Shown here one piece after another: positions 50,399-59,725 of a DNA stretch of 64,000 nt. The notes under the pieces were generated by a model. That model did not search any database. It had not been told where the DNA came from and saw nothing but the letters and a program-made list of their open reading frames with translations. The DNA comes from Rubritalea tangerina (GTDB taxonomy: Bacteria; Verrucomicrobiota; Verrucomicrobiia; Verrucomicrobiales; Akkermansiaceae): NCBI RefSeq assembly GCF_042683245.1, contig NZ_JBHUJB010000011.1, positions 62,001-126,000 of the forward strand, written 5' to 3'. Position numbers and translations under genes: made by a program. Position 1 is the stretch's first letter; each line of letters opens with the position of its first letter.

Positions 50399-52489
50399 TT
50401 ACTTCGCGTTGCGCTCAGCAGCTTCTGCAATCACCTTCTCAGAGATGTTCTTCGGACATGGTGCGTAGTGGGAGAACTCCATGGAGAACTGACCACGACC
50501 AGATGTCATTGTACGAAGGTCACCGATGTAACCGAACATTTCAGAAAGTGCAGCCTCAGCCTTAATGCGGATCACACCAGATGGTGTTGTTTCCTGGGAC
50601 TGAATCATGCCACGACGACGGTTAAGGTCACCGATCACGTCACCCACTTTTTCTTCTGGAGTGAAGACGTCGAGCTTCATGATTGGCTCAAGGATCTGTG
50701 GACCAGCCTTAGGAATGGATGCACGGTACGCTGCCTTAGCTGCGATTTCGAATGCTACTGCAGAGGAGTCAACTGCGTGGAAGCCACCGTCAGTAAGAGT
50801 AACTTTCACGTCTTCCATTGGGTATCCTGCAAGAACACCTTGGTCCATGGAAAGCTTGAAGCCCTTCTCAACAGCTGGCCAGTATTCCTTAGGAACGTTA
50901 CCACCAACAACGGTGGACTCGAAGAGGAAGCCTGTACCTGCTTCACCTGGCTCGATAGTGTAGTCGATCTTACCAAACTGACCAGAACCACCGGACTGCT
51001 TCTTGTGAGTGTAGGAATCAGAGATAGTCTTAGTGATGGACTCACGGTAAGCAACCTGTGGAGCACCTACAGACACTTCAACACCGTGGGTACGCTTGAG
51101 GATGTCTACCTTAATGTCGAGGTGAAGCTCACCCATGCCCTTAAGAATTGTCTCACCAGTCTCTTCATCAGACTCAACGTAGAATGATGGATCTTCTGCA
51201 ACCATTTTACCGATCGCAACACCGAGCTTCTCTGCGTTCGCCTTGTCCTTAGGAGCAACTGCGATGGAGATAACTGGCTCAGGGAATACCATTGGTTCGA
51301 GAGTCGCTGGGGACTTCTGATCACAAAGTGTGTGACCTGTCTGTGTGTTCTTGAGACCTACGAGAGCGATGATGTCACCTGCTTGCGCAGAATCGAGCTC
51401 TGTACGCTCATCAGCGTGCATTTCTACGATACGGCCAACACGCTCAGTCTTACCTGTGAAGCTGTTAAGAACCACGTCACCCTTGTTAAGAACACCTGAG
51501 TAAATACGTGTGAATGTAAGTGCACCGAACTTGTCATCCATGATCTTGAATGCAAGAGCTCGAAGAGGAGCATCAGTCTTCACTTCAGCGAAAACACCAG
51601 TTTCGTTACCTTCTGGGTCAACTTCTGGCTGTGGGTCTACTTCTGTTGGGTTAGGAAGGTAGTCAACAACAGCGTCGAGAACGAGCTGAACACCCTTGTT
51701 CTTGAAGGATGAACCACAGTATGTCGGGAAGAAGTCGAGAGCGATTGTTCCCTTACGAATACAACGCTTGATGTCTTCCATTGCTGGCTCTTCCATTGTT
51801 TCAAGGTAAGCTTCCATGAGCTCATCGTCTTGCTCGAGAGCAGTTTCGATAAGTTGCTCACGGTATTCTTCTACCTTGTCGACCATGTCAGCTGGCACGT
51901 CCTGGATCTCGTAGTTTTCTGGCTGACCAGAGTCATCCCATACCCACGCCTTACGTGTAAGAAGGTCAACAACACCAATGAAATCAGATTCGATACCGAT
52001 AGGAAGAACCATGACGAGTGGGGTAGCACCGAGAATGTTCTTCACTTGGTCAACCACGCGGTAGAAGTCACCACCGACACGGTCGAGCTTGTTTACGTAG
52101 ATAACACGAGAAACTTCAGACTCATCAGCGTAACGCCAGTTAGTTTCGGACTGAGGCTCAACACCACCAGAAGCACAGAATACACCCACACCACCATCAA
52201 GAACCTTAAGAGAACGGTAAACTTCTACAGTGAAGTCAACGTGACCAGGAGTATCGATGATGTTGAAACGGTGGTCATTCCAGAAACATGTTGTAGCAGC
52301 AGACTGAATTGTGATGCCGCGCTCAGCTTCCTGTTCCATGAAGTCAGTTGTGGACTCACCATCGTGAACCTCACCGATCTTGTGGATTTTACCTGTAAGG
52401 GAGAGGATACGCTCCGTAGTAGTCGTCTTACCCGCATCAACGTGCGCGAAGATACCGATGTTTCTGTATTTGCTTAGGTCTGTTGCCAT
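50399..52489 (-). CDS. fusA2: Second elongation factor G (FusA2-type)
   Basis: A full EF-G paralogue of 696 residues. The ATG at 52489 is preferred (GAAAGGACC upstream gives a ribosome-binding site and the protein starts MATDLSKYRNIG). A frame 14 codons longer exists. GTPase motifs are AHVDAGKTT, RGITI, DTPGHVDF and NKLDR. The protein matches the FusA2-type EF-G of gammaproteobacteria in its words IGIFAHVDAGKTTTTERIL, FFPTYCGSSFKNKG and YTHKKQSGGSGQFGK. It is monocistronic with its own candidate promoter and terminator. Its Arg codons in NRRRG are CGT, as in the ribosomal genes. It may be the main translocase or serve recycling or another state. Confidence 0.95.
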   Translation of the reverse strand: MATDLSKYRNIGIFAHVDAGKTTTTERILSLTGKIHKIGEVHDGESTTDFMEQEAERGITIQSAATTCFWNDHRFNIIDTPGHVDFTVEVYRSLKVLDGGVGVFCASGGVEPQSETNWRYADESEVSRVIYVNKLDRVGGDFYRVVDQVKNILGATPLVMVLPIGIESDFIGVVDLLTRKAWVWDDSGQPENYEIQDVPADMVDKVEEYREQLIETALEQDDELMEAYLETMEEPAMEDIKRCIRKGTIALDFFPTYCGSSFKNKGVQLVLDAVVDYLPNPTEVDPQPEVDPEGNETGVFAEVKTDAPLRALAFKIMDDKFGALTFTRIYSGVLNKGDVVLNSFTGKTERVGRIVEMHADERTELDSAQAGDIIALVGLKNTQTGHTLCDQKSPATLEPMVFPEPVISIAVAPKDKANAEKLGVAIGKMVAEDPSFYVESDEETGETILKGMGELHLDIKVDILKRTHGVEVSVGAPQVAYRESITKTISDSYTHKKQSGGSGQFGKIDYTIEPGEAGTGFLFESTVVGGNVPKEYWPAVEKGFKLSMDQGVLAGYPMEDVKVTLTDGGFHAVDSSAVAFEIAAKAAYRASIPKAGPQILEPIMKLDVFTPEEKVGDVIGDLNRRRGMIQSQETTPSGVIRIKAEAALSEMFGYIGDLRTMTSGRGQFSMEFSHYAPCPKNISEKVIAEAAERNAK

Positions 52490-52568
52490 ATCAATGGTCC
52501 TTTCAGTATTAGAAAGTTGTTGCTCATGCACCCTCTGTTAAGACTGGATGCTGAGATACTTGCAGCGC

Positions 52569-52597
52569 TGCTTACATCGCCACCAACCATTTGGCAA
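52569..52597 (-). promoter_or_regulatory. Candidate promoter of the second EF-G
   Basis: On the minus strand TTGCCA (52592-52597) is followed after 17 bases by TAAGCA (52569-52574), about 80 bases before the ATG. A second TTGCCAAAT copy lies 20 bases upstream. The pattern resembles the promoters proposed for the other two translation operons in this window. Confidence 0.4.
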
Positions 52598-52685
52598 TCA
52601 CTCTATGCGGATTTGGCAAAAAAAGATGTTTCCTGACCACTCACCCATCCCCTTTTGCCAACAATTCTCCCCCTCGCCGCTCACA

Positions 52686-53150
52686 TCACACCCACGCAAT
52701 ACTTACGAGATCTTTATCAGTTTTAGCCGTCTCTCGTAAACTAGGGTCCAACTCAAATGCTTGACGCAAGTACCTCTGAGCTTCCACTGGGTCCTCCAAT
52801 ACCGCCGAATAACAAGCCATGTTATAGTGAAATAACGCATCTTTCATCAGACTTTTCGGACCGCTCATCAAAAAACTTTTCGCCGCGAGAGTGTCTCCCG
52901 TTTCGTGCAAACAAAAGGCCGCATGCAAAAAATACGCACGCTTGTGAGGTTTAAGCTGGCAGAGCTCTCTAGCCAAGTCAGCCCCCCGATTCCAGTGCTT
53001 TTGCATCATTTCCGCCGCCAATTCCAATTCCTTCGCATGAAATTTCTCACGCACACCTCTCGGCAACTGCACCAATTCATGCATCGCCTCACCTGGCATC
53101 TCAAGTTGTAGGTATCCTTCCGCAGCCTGCAGGCATCGATCCACGTTCAT
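52686..53150 (-). CDS. TPR-like helical protein
   Basis: A 154-residue soluble protein of helical hairpins with TPR character: AAEGYLQLEMPGEAMHEL, ADLARELCQLKPHKRAYFLHAAFCLHETGD, and ALFHYNMACYSAVLEDPVEAQRYLRQAFELDP (each shown in part). The last repeat is closest to the TPR consensus (HYNMACYSA...A..YL.QA.ELDP). No signal peptide is seen. TPR units mediate protein contacts, but the partner is unknown. It lies between the second EF-G and the ATP-grasp operon, not obviously coupled to either. Confidence 0.8.
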   Translation of the reverse strand: MNVDRCLQAAEGYLQLEMPGEAMHELVQLPRGVREKFHAKELELAAEMMQKHWNRGADLARELCQLKPHKRAYFLHAAFCLHETGDTLAAKSFLMSGPKSLMKDALFHYNMACYSAVLEDPVEAQRYLRQAFELDPSLRETAKTDKDLVSIAWV

Positions 53151-53196
53151 AGGAGGACAAGGCTAGCACGGCTCAAAACAGAAGAGCAACTACCGA

Positions 53197-54165
53197 TCAC
53201 TTAAAATACTTCTGAGAAAATGCCACCCTCTCCTCTGACCTCGCCAGCACTCTGTCTCGGCGACTCAAGCCCTCAACGCGCTGTAACCTCGGCAACAAAC
53301 CAATATTGTTGGCCACCTGAATCGCTAAACCAGGACGCGCATTGAGCTCCAATATCATCGGCCCCAATTCCTTATCCAATACAATGTCCGCTCCCAAGTA
53401 CCCTAACTCTGTCATCTCATAGGTCTGAGCAGCAAGATGCACCAAGCTTTGCCATTCAGGCACGACTAACTCATGAAGATCCCTCCCAGTATCTGGATGA
53501 CGCTGGACTGGCCGACCAAACTGCACTGCACTCCGAGCTCTGCCTGTCACCAAATCAATCCCTACCCCCACAGCACCTTGGTGTAAGTTCGCTTTCCCAT
53601 CAGATGCCTCGGTCGACAGACGCATCATCGCCATCACTGGATACCCAAGAAAAGTCACCACCCGTATGTCGGGCACCCCCTGATAAGAAAACCCCTCAAA
53701 GGCATCACTGAATTTAATCGCATACTCGACCATCGCCTTGTCATTCCTCCCACCAAGACTGTAAAGACCACTCAAGGTATTGTTCACATGCCTTCTCATA
53801 TCAGCATGCTGCTGAACCTCACCACTCGGTTTGTAGAATGTCTCACCCTCGCGGTCTAAAATGACCATGATCCCCTTGCCCGCACTGCCCTGAGCAGGCT
53901 TGATCACAAATTGATCATGCCCTTCCAAGATCGCAGGCAACTCTCTCACCTGAGACTGCCTCTCAATCACCCCGTAAAGCTCTGGCACATTGAGACCAAA
54001 CTCCTTCGCCAACAACTTCGTTTCTAACTTATCATCCACTCTAGGGTAAAGCTCCCTGCGGTTATAGCGTGCAATGTAGCGCGCATTGCGCTGGTTCATT
54101 CCAACAATCCCAGCCTTACGCAGCTGTGAAGGACTACACCACTGTACCCCTAAGAAGCTTTTCAC
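53197..54165 (-). CDS. ATP-grasp, alpha-L-glutamate-ligase-like protein
   Basis: A 322-residue ATP-grasp enzyme of the RimK-related group, which ligates amino acids such as glutamate to a carboxylate. The N-terminus (VGMNQRNARYIARYN) and the ATP site (HDQFVIKPAQGSAGKGIMVI) are clear. The C-terminal metal-binding segment (LGADIVLDKELGPMILELNARPGLAIQ) is also typical. The family is known in gene sets with the two upstream proteins, the 7TM transglutaminase-like and retropepsin-like proteins. The gene overlaps the 7TM gene by four bases, so it is translationally coupled. Confidence 0.9.
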   Translation of the reverse strand: MKSFLGVQWCSPSQLRKAGIVGMNQRNARYIARYNRRELYPRVDDKLETKLLAKEFGLNVPELYGVIERQSQVRELPAILEGHDQFVIKPAQGSAGKGIMVILDREGETFYKPSGEVQQHADMRRHVNNTLSGLYSLGGRNDKAMVEYAIKFSDAFEGFSYQGVPDIRVVTFLGYPVMAMMRLSTEASDGKANLHQGAVGVGIDLVTGRARSAVQFGRPVQRHPDTGRDLHELVVPEWQSLVHLAAQTYEMTELGYLGADIVLDKELGPMILELNARPGLAIQVANNIGLLPRLQRVEGLSRRDRVLARSEERVAFSQKYFK

Positions 54166-55721
54166 GCCTCACCTCCCTTCTGCCTGTCAAAAAACGGGGC
54201 AAACCGAATCAACTCTGACACCCGATACCCAGCATACTGACCCAAGGCCAAAATCACCGCTAGCACCACCAACAAAATCTCAGGAAAAATAAATACCTGA
54301 TACCGCAACATCCCATTGCCCATAACGGCATAAGCCATCAACGCCACAATCAAGCTACCCCCAGTCTGAACTGCAACTTCCCTAGCCCCATCTTCTTCCC
54401 ATAAAATCGATAACCGCTCTACCGTCCATGCCAAAATAATTGTCGGAAACAAAGTCACCGACTGGACCAAACCCACCTCAAACTTCGACCCCAAGATCCC
54501 AAAACTCACCATGATCCCAATCACCACCACAACCACTGCCGAAATTCTCGGCACCAACAACAAATCCAACTTCGATAAGTAACTCCGCACCACTAATCCC
54601 GAACTCACAACCACCACAAAAAGACAGATTCCAGGTAGCAAATCGGTTTTCAAAAATGCCATCGCCAACAAAATCGGCATGAATGTCCCTGAGGTTTTCA
54701 CTCCTATGATGTTACGCATCACCACAACAACCAATGCTCCAAAGGGAATCATCAGTAACAGCCGGTAGGCGTTCTGCTGTTCGATTGAAAGCGACAACAA
54801 TGAAAAATCTACTAAGCCCTTGTCGGAACGCATCGCTGACTGTTGCTGTACGAACTCCGAGGGCAGCTGCTGCTCCATCACCGAAAAGGACACCTTCGCA
54901 TTCTTCCCCCCCTGTAATTCAACCAATGCAGGCCCTCCACGCTGCCACGCCAAGACTCTCTCCGTGTCCACTGGCCGAATCTCTCCTACTTCAGAGAGTA
55001 AACGATCCCCCTCATGACGCACAAACACCGCTGACTTCAATGGAACCCGACTCGCACTCTCTCCTAACTCGATGTAGCGCACCAAATGAGCCTCATATCC
55101 CGCCTTGAGTAAAAGATTCAACAAAACCCGAGTTCTTGCTAAATCACTCCCCTTGCCCGCCATCAATGTCTGAACATTCTGGTTCGTATCACTCGCCAAT
55201 GTCTCATTCAACTTGCTTGTAAAACTGGGCATATCAGCCGAGTACTTCCGCGCAGTCGCTATCACCTCATCAGCCGCTACTGCTACCGGACCATCCGTGT
55301 ATGCTGGATCTAACTCCACAACCTCAAACTCCCCCCGCATCCTTTCTTCTACTGTCCTGCTGAAAATATTGACCCGGTAATATAACTCCTGCGGCCCCTC
55401 AGCCTTCTCTTTTGCCCAAGTTACGGTGCGATACACAGAATTACCATCCTCCGGCGGTACTGCTGGGATGAAACCATAGTCGCTCGAAGCCCCGCTTTCC
55501 TCCAACACCCCATACAACCTCTGTTCCCCAGGCACCGCAAATCGAACCTTCACCGCCTCACCCTTCGCCTCAAAATTGATTTTCGCCTCTATCGTCCATA
55601 CCGCCGACTTCTCCCTCGGAAAAAACGGATAACCCACACTCAGGTGCTTGAACAATGCCAAGCCCACCCCAATAAGACTCAGACAGATAATCACCACCCT
55701 CAACTGAACACCTGCCTTCAC
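54162..55721 (-). CDS. Inactive transglutaminase fused to a 7-TM domain
   Basis: A 519-residue inner-membrane protein. One N-terminal transmembrane helix (VVIICLSLIGVGLALF) is followed by a periplasmic domain of about 290 residues resembling a transglutaminase (LNLLLKAGYEAHLVRYIELG) but lacking an obvious Cys-His-Asp triad. Seven helices follow from about residue 310 (AYRLLLMIPFGALVVVVMRNIIGV onwards). It overlaps the protease gene upstream and the ATP-grasp gene downstream by four bases each. In this widely conserved set the protein is thought to sense or process peptides at the envelope. The exact role is not established. Confidence 0.9.
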   Translation of the reverse strand: MKAGVQLRVVIICLSLIGVGLALFKHLSVGYPFFPREKSAVWTIEAKINFEAKGEAVKVRFAVPGEQRLYGVLEESGASSDYGFIPAVPPEDGNSVYRTVTWAKEKAEGPQELYYRVNIFSRTVEERMRGEFEVVELDPAYTDGPVAVAADEVIATARKYSADMPSFTSKLNETLASDTNQNVQTLMAGKGSDLARTRVLLNLLLKAGYEAHLVRYIELGESASRVPLKSAVFVRHEGDRLLSEVGEIRPVDTERVLAWQRGGPALVELQGGKNAKVSFSVMEQQLPSEFVQQQSAMRSDKGLVDFSLLSLSIEQQNAYRLLLMIPFGALVVVVMRNIIGVKTSGTFMPILLAMAFLKTDLLPGICLFVVVVSSGLVVRSYLSKLDLLLVPRISAVVVVVIGIMVSFGILGSKFEVGLVQSVTLFPTIILAWTVERLSILWEEDGAREVAVQTGGSLIVALMAYAVMGNGMLRYQVFIFPEILLVVLAVILALGQYAGYRVSELIRFAPFFDRQKGGEA

Positions 55722-56251
55722 TTCTTCCCTCCCTTCTTAAAGGGTTTCACCTTCAACACCTCTTTCTGACTCACATCCACTACCACCGCGCCTCGCAACA
55801 AATTGCGCCCAACCAGTAATGGATAGGTATACCCCGAACGATCCGCCAAGGAAAACTCTAACACTGGCTCACGCCCTGCAAACCGAGCCTTCAGCTTGAC
55901 CACATACCTCTTCTGGGATTCAGCCCCATGCCGCTTAATCTCCGCCACTCGCACCACGCGCTTCTCTAAAACCTTCGCCTTACCCTTCTCCTGCGGATTC
56001 ACTAACTCAAAACGCACCCAGTCCTCACCATCCCTCTCAAACGCTTCCACCTTCTCCGCATGAATCGAACTCGTCGTCGCCCCAGTATCTATACGTGCAG
56101 GATAATGCCAGCGAGCCTCCACAATCCCAATGGCCTCAACCTCCCCCATGGTGATGACCTCATTGGCTGTCTCCACTTCCTCAGCCATACTCGGCGGCGC
56201 AATACAAAAACCACTCAAAAATAACGTAGATAATAAACGATGTCGGATCAT
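55718..56251 (-). CDS. Exported retropepsin-like aspartyl protease (PF05618 type)
   Basis: A 177-residue exported protein of the family often annotated as ATP-dependent zinc protease but structurally like a retropepsin. The ATG at 56251 gives a signal peptide (residues 1-23, ending SMA) and is preferred over a longer frame. The active-site motif is DTGATTSSIHA, with the catalytic Asp55 in DTGA (55-58). The FSLADRSGYTYPLLVGRNLLRGAVVVDV C-terminal block completes the fold. Retropepsins work as homodimers. It is the first gene of a coupled trio with the 7TM and ATP-grasp genes. Confidence 0.9.
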   Translation of the reverse strand: MIRHRLLSTLFLSGFCIAPPSMAEEVETANEVITMGEVEAIGIVEARWHYPARIDTGATTSSIHAEKVEAFERDGEDWVRFELVNPQEKGKAKVLEKRVVRVAEIKRHGAESQKRYVVKLKARFAGREPVLEFSLADRSGYTYPLLVGRNLLRGAVVVDVSQKEVLKVKPFKKGGKK

Positions 56252-56612
56252 GATTAATCCACTTTCTAACATCATTTTTGACTCTATCCAAGAAGGAAGA
56301 GACATTTCACCCACCAAGAGCCTCACAACCAGCCACCAACTGTCTGATCAACCTAACCGTATACAATCGCAGCACAATACGTCAAAACCAAGAGCACTAA
56401 ACAGATCAATGGGAGGGGTTCATTTTTCATCTATCTAGCAGATTAACTTTTAGATCTCGACTGCCAAGATCTTTTTCACCCCCTCATCAATTTGCCCCAC
56501 AAAAGCCAATCCCTCAGCTCCCCATCGCGCCTCAACTCCAGCCATAACACTCACTGAAATTTCCATTTTACTAGTCTTGCATATTAAATAATCCCTTAGC
56601 AGACTCCCGCGC
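56252..56612. other. Divergent intergenic region, no firm gene
   Basis: About 360 bases between the protease and trmB. A 38-codon minus-strand frame (56450-56566) starts MEISVSVMAGVEARWG and ends VKKILAVEI. It has an orderly composition but no clear ribosome-binding site, terminator or family, and is not called. No structured RNA is recognised. Confidence 0.4.
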
Positions 56613-57224
56613 ATGACACCTGAGCGACGCCAGCCAGTAGAATGCGAATTCATGCCAGATGATTATTTCAGCCGGCTTGACCCAACATGCCTCTTTGAAA
56701 ATGACCAACCACTCGAGATCGACCTCGGCTGCGGGGACGGGTCATTCCTCATCGCTATGGCCAAACAATTCCCTGATCGCAATTTTCTCGGCGTCGAACG
56801 ACTCCTTGGTCGTGTCAAAAAAGTCTGCAGAAAGGCCCACAATGAAGGCCTCAGCAATTGTAAAGTCCTCAGGCTCGAGTCCAAATACGTGATCGAATGG
56901 CTCTTCCCTGAAAACTCCATCGACCGCCTCCACCTCCTCTGCCCAGACCCATGGCCAAAGGCCCGCCACCACAAAAACCGCCTCGTCCAACAAGGCTTCC
57001 TCCAGGCCCTCTACAAAGCCCTCAAGCCCGGCGGTGAATTTTGCTTCAAAACCGACCACCCAGAATATTTCGAGTGGGTCGCTGAACAAATGCAGAAATT
57101 TAAAAAATTTGAACAACTCGACTGGCCAGAAGACGCCTTCTTCTACCCAAAAACCGACTTCCAAATCCAATGGGAAGCCGAGGGCAAAGTCGTCGAGCGC
57201 GCGCGCTTCCGCAAACCCGAATAA
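56613..57224 (+). CDS. trmB: tRNA (guanine-N7-)-methyltransferase
   Basis: Methylates N7 of G46 in tRNA using S-adenosylmethionine. It has 203 residues with the SAM-binding loop DLGCGDG (37-43), the ERLLGRVKKVCRKA helix, and the family signature PDPWPK (111-116) followed by RHHKNRLVQQGFL. The C-terminal FKTDHPEYFEWV is typical. The gene stands alone, 72 bases before leuA. Confidence 0.96.
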   Translation: MTPERRQPVECEFMPDDYFSRLDPTCLFENDQPLEIDLGCGDGSFLIAMAKQFPDRNFLGVERLLGRVKKVCRKAHNEGLSNCKVLRLESKYVIEWLFPENSIDRLHLLCPDPWPKARHHKNRLVQQGFLQALYKALKPGGEFCFKTDHPEYFEWVAEQMQKFKKFEQLDWPEDAFFYPKTDFQIQWEAEGKVVERARFRKPE

Positions 57225-57296
57225 ACTCTATTTGACCTTTTTACCATACGCGTAAACCATAAACGAAACACCGCTCTGCTAAGCTGAGCTGATGCC

Positions 57297-58982
57297 ATGA
57301 AATCCGATAACATCCGCAAATACCGCCCTTTTCCTCCAGTCAAATTGACTGACCGCACCTGGCCTGACCAGCAGATTACCTCTGCTCCCATCTGGTGCTC
57401 AGTGGACCTAAGAGATGGTAACCAAGCACTCCCCCAACCAATGACTGTAGAAGAAAAGCTCGAGTTCTTCGACCTCCTCTGCCGCATTGGCTTCAAACAA
57501 ATTGAAATCGGCTTTCCCTCAGCAGCGGACACTGAGTTTAACTTCTGTCGCCGCCTCATCGAAGAAAACCGCATCCCTGAAGATGTCACGATCCAAATCC
57601 TGGTTCAAACCCGTGAACACCTCATCCGTCGGTCCTTCGAGGCAATCAAAGGAGCGAAACGTGCCATCGTGCACATCTATAACTCCACCTCTCCACTCCA
57701 ACGCCGCGTGACCTTCAGCGATGCATCGCGTGAACAAATCCGCGATATCGCCGTCGCCGGCGCCGAACTCGTCAAACAACTCACCCCCACAATTCCAGAG
57801 ACTGAGGTCGTCCTCCAATATTCTCCAGAGTCATTCTCCGATACCGAACTCGATTTTGCTGTCGAATGCTGTAACGCCGTCATCGATGTCTGGGAACCAA
57901 CTCCCGAGAAAAAGATGATCATCAACCTCCCCGATACGGTCCAATGGGCAACCCCCAATATCCATGCCGACCAAATCGAGTGGATGTGCCGCAACCTCCA
58001 CCGTCGCGAAGCACTCGATGTCTCACTCCATACACACAATGACCGTGGCACCGGCACGGCTGCCACCGAACTTGGCCTCATGGCTGGAGCCGACCGAGTT
58101 GAAGGCACCCTCTTCGGTAATGGCGAGCGCACAGGGAACCTCGACATCATTAATGTCGCCCTCAACATGAACTCTCACGGAGTCCCAACCGGCCTCGACT
58201 TCAGCAACCTGGCTGACATCCGCGCCGTCTACGAGCGCGTCACCCGCATGACCGTCTCCGAACGCGCCCCCTACGCCGGAGAACTCGTCTTCACAGCCTT
58301 CTCAGGTTCACACCAAGACGCCATCAAGAAAGGACTCGACCGACGCAAAAAAGAAGTCGCTGATCAACCCGACCTCGCATGGGGCGTCCCATACCTCACC
58401 ATCGACCCTGAGGATATTGGTAGATCCTATGAAGCGATTATCCGGATTAACTCACAATCTGGTAAAGGCGGTGTCGCCTACATCCTCGACCGCGAACATG
58501 GCTTTGACCTCCCCAAAACCATGCACCCACAAGTCGGAAAAACAATCTACGACCTCGCTGACTCACAAAGTAAAGAACTCGATGCCAACGAAATCCGTGA
58601 CGCCTTCTTCGATTGTTTCGTCAACCTCCAGTCACCTCTGGAATTGCTCGACTACGAACTCGACCACCTCGGCGCCGGCGAAGTCAAGTGCCACGCCACC
58701 ATCGCTATCAATGGAGAAACTCAGAAAATCTCCGGCTCAGGTAATGGCCCCATTAATTCGTTCGTCCATGCCCTCGAAGTCGCAGGCCTGAAGAATTTCA
58801 CCCTCACCGACTATCGCTCGCACGCCATCCGTGGTGGCTCAGACTCAGATTCAGCAGCATACATCCAGCTACGCTCTAACGACTCTAACCTCACCCTCTG
58901 GGGCTGCGGAGTCGACCCCTCCATTGAAATGGCTGGCCTCAAAGCGCTTGTCTGTGCCTACAACCTTCTCGCCAACGCCTAA
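57297..58982 (+). CDS. leuA: 2-isopropylmalate synthase, long form
   Basis: Condenses acetyl-CoA with 2-oxoisovalerate, the first committed step of leucine synthesis. It has 561 residues, matching the fungal/actinobacterial-like long form. Metal-binding DLRDGNQ lies at 37-43, SLHTHNDRGTG supplies the His pair and LFGNGERTGNLD is present. The C-terminal LeuA regulatory domain (from about 430) contains the GSGNGPINSFVHAL loop, where leucine feedback binds. The M50 protease gene begins two bases after the stop. Confidence 0.96.
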   Translation: MKSDNIRKYRPFPPVKLTDRTWPDQQITSAPIWCSVDLRDGNQALPQPMTVEEKLEFFDLLCRIGFKQIEIGFPSAADTEFNFCRRLIEENRIPEDVTIQILVQTREHLIRRSFEAIKGAKRAIVHIYNSTSPLQRRVTFSDASREQIRDIAVAGAELVKQLTPTIPETEVVLQYSPESFSDTELDFAVECCNAVIDVWEPTPEKKMIINLPDTVQWATPNIHADQIEWMCRNLHRREALDVSLHTHNDRGTGTAATELGLMAGADRVEGTLFGNGERTGNLDIINVALNMNSHGVPTGLDFSNLADIRAVYERVTRMTVSERAPYAGELVFTAFSGSHQDAIKKGLDRRKKEVADQPDLAWGVPYLTIDPEDIGRSYEAIIRINSQSGKGGVAYILDREHGFDLPKTMHPQVGKTIYDLADSQSKELDANEIRDAFFDCFVNLQSPLELLDYELDHLGAGEVKCHATIAINGETQKISGSGNGPINSFVHALEVAGLKNFTLTDYRSHAIRGGSDSDSAAYIQLRSNDSNLTLWGCGVDPSIEMAGLKALVCAYNLLANA

Positions 58983-58984
58983 GC

Positions 58985-59617
58985 ATGGTTGAATTCAAAA
59001 TCTTTGGCATCCCAGTCCGAGTAGAAATGAGCTTCTGGTTCACTCTCGGACTTATTGGCCTCATCGGATCCAATGTTCAAAGCTCTAACGCATTGTTAGA
59101 GCTAGCCCTCTTCGTTCTTGCAGGATTCCTCTCAATCCTCATCCACGAACTCGGGCATGCACTGATGATCAAAAAGTACCGCCTTCCAACTCAAATCGTA
59201 CTCTCCAGCTTTGGGGGCTACGCCATGTTCCCTGCAGGTGTACTCAATCGCCTCCAAGCCTTTCTCGTCACTGCCGCTGGCCCCGCACTCCAAATCCTTA
59301 CAGCTGTCCTATTCTGGTTCACCATCAAACAAGTTGAAATGGGCGACAACATGCTCACCCACTTCTGCCTCATTTTTGTGGCTATCAGCATCTTTTGGGG
59401 ACTGCTCAACTGCCTCCCCATCGTGCCGCTCGATGGAGGCCAAATGCTCGCATCCATCCTTGGCCCCAAAAAGACCCGCACTGTCTACCTCATCAGTGTC
59501 ATCACCGCCATTGCGATCGGCGCTGTGGCCGTCTACTTCAGAGCCCCATTCGGCATCCTCCTAGCTGGCCTCTTCGCCTACCAGAACTACAAAGCCTGGC
59601 AGCAAACTAAACCCTAA
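58985..59617 (+). CDS. Site-2-protease-like M50 membrane metalloprotease
   Basis: A small intramembrane metalloprotease of family M50. The 210 residues hold about six hydrophobic helices. HELGH at 54-58 and the third-ligand motif LDGGQ near 149-153 form the zinc site. There is no PDZ domain, unlike RseP, so it belongs to the short group often linked to processing of membrane-anchored factors. Start is two bases after leuA, giving likely coupling, though the biochemical link is not evident. Confidence 0.9.
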   Translation: MVEFKIFGIPVRVEMSFWFTLGLIGLIGSNVQSSNALLELALFVLAGFLSILIHELGHALMIKKYRLPTQIVLSSFGGYAMFPAGVLNRLQAFLVTAAGPALQILTAVLFWFTIKQVEMGDNMLTHFCLIFVAISIFWGLLNCLPIVPLDGGQMLASILGPKKTRTVYLISVITAIAIGAVAVYFRAPFGILLAGLFAYQNYKAWQQTKP

Positions 59618-59666
59618 CCACGGGCCAGCCCATCGCTTCAACCAGAAGCTGCCTAGACTCATAATA

Positions 59667-59702
59667 AAAGAGCCGTAGTGAATTTCCACACTACGGCTCT
59701 TT
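59667..59702. terminator. Bidirectional terminator between M50 protease and mscS
   Basis: AAAGAGCCGTAGTG and CACTACGGCTCTTT pair over 14 positions around an eight-base loop. T-rich sequence lies on both sides, so it can close both converging transcripts. Confidence 0.9.
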
Positions 59703-59725
59703 GTATTTTTGAAAATGATCTCTGT

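Noticed and set aside
52490..52531. 14-codon N-terminal extension of the second EF-G
   Set aside because: A good ribosome-binding site precedes the internal ATG at 52489, and the protein from there begins like other EF-G proteins.
56450..56566. 38-codon minus-strand frame beginning MEISVSVMAG
   Set aside because: Orderly composition but no ribosome-binding site, terminator or family. Noted in the intergenic entry only.
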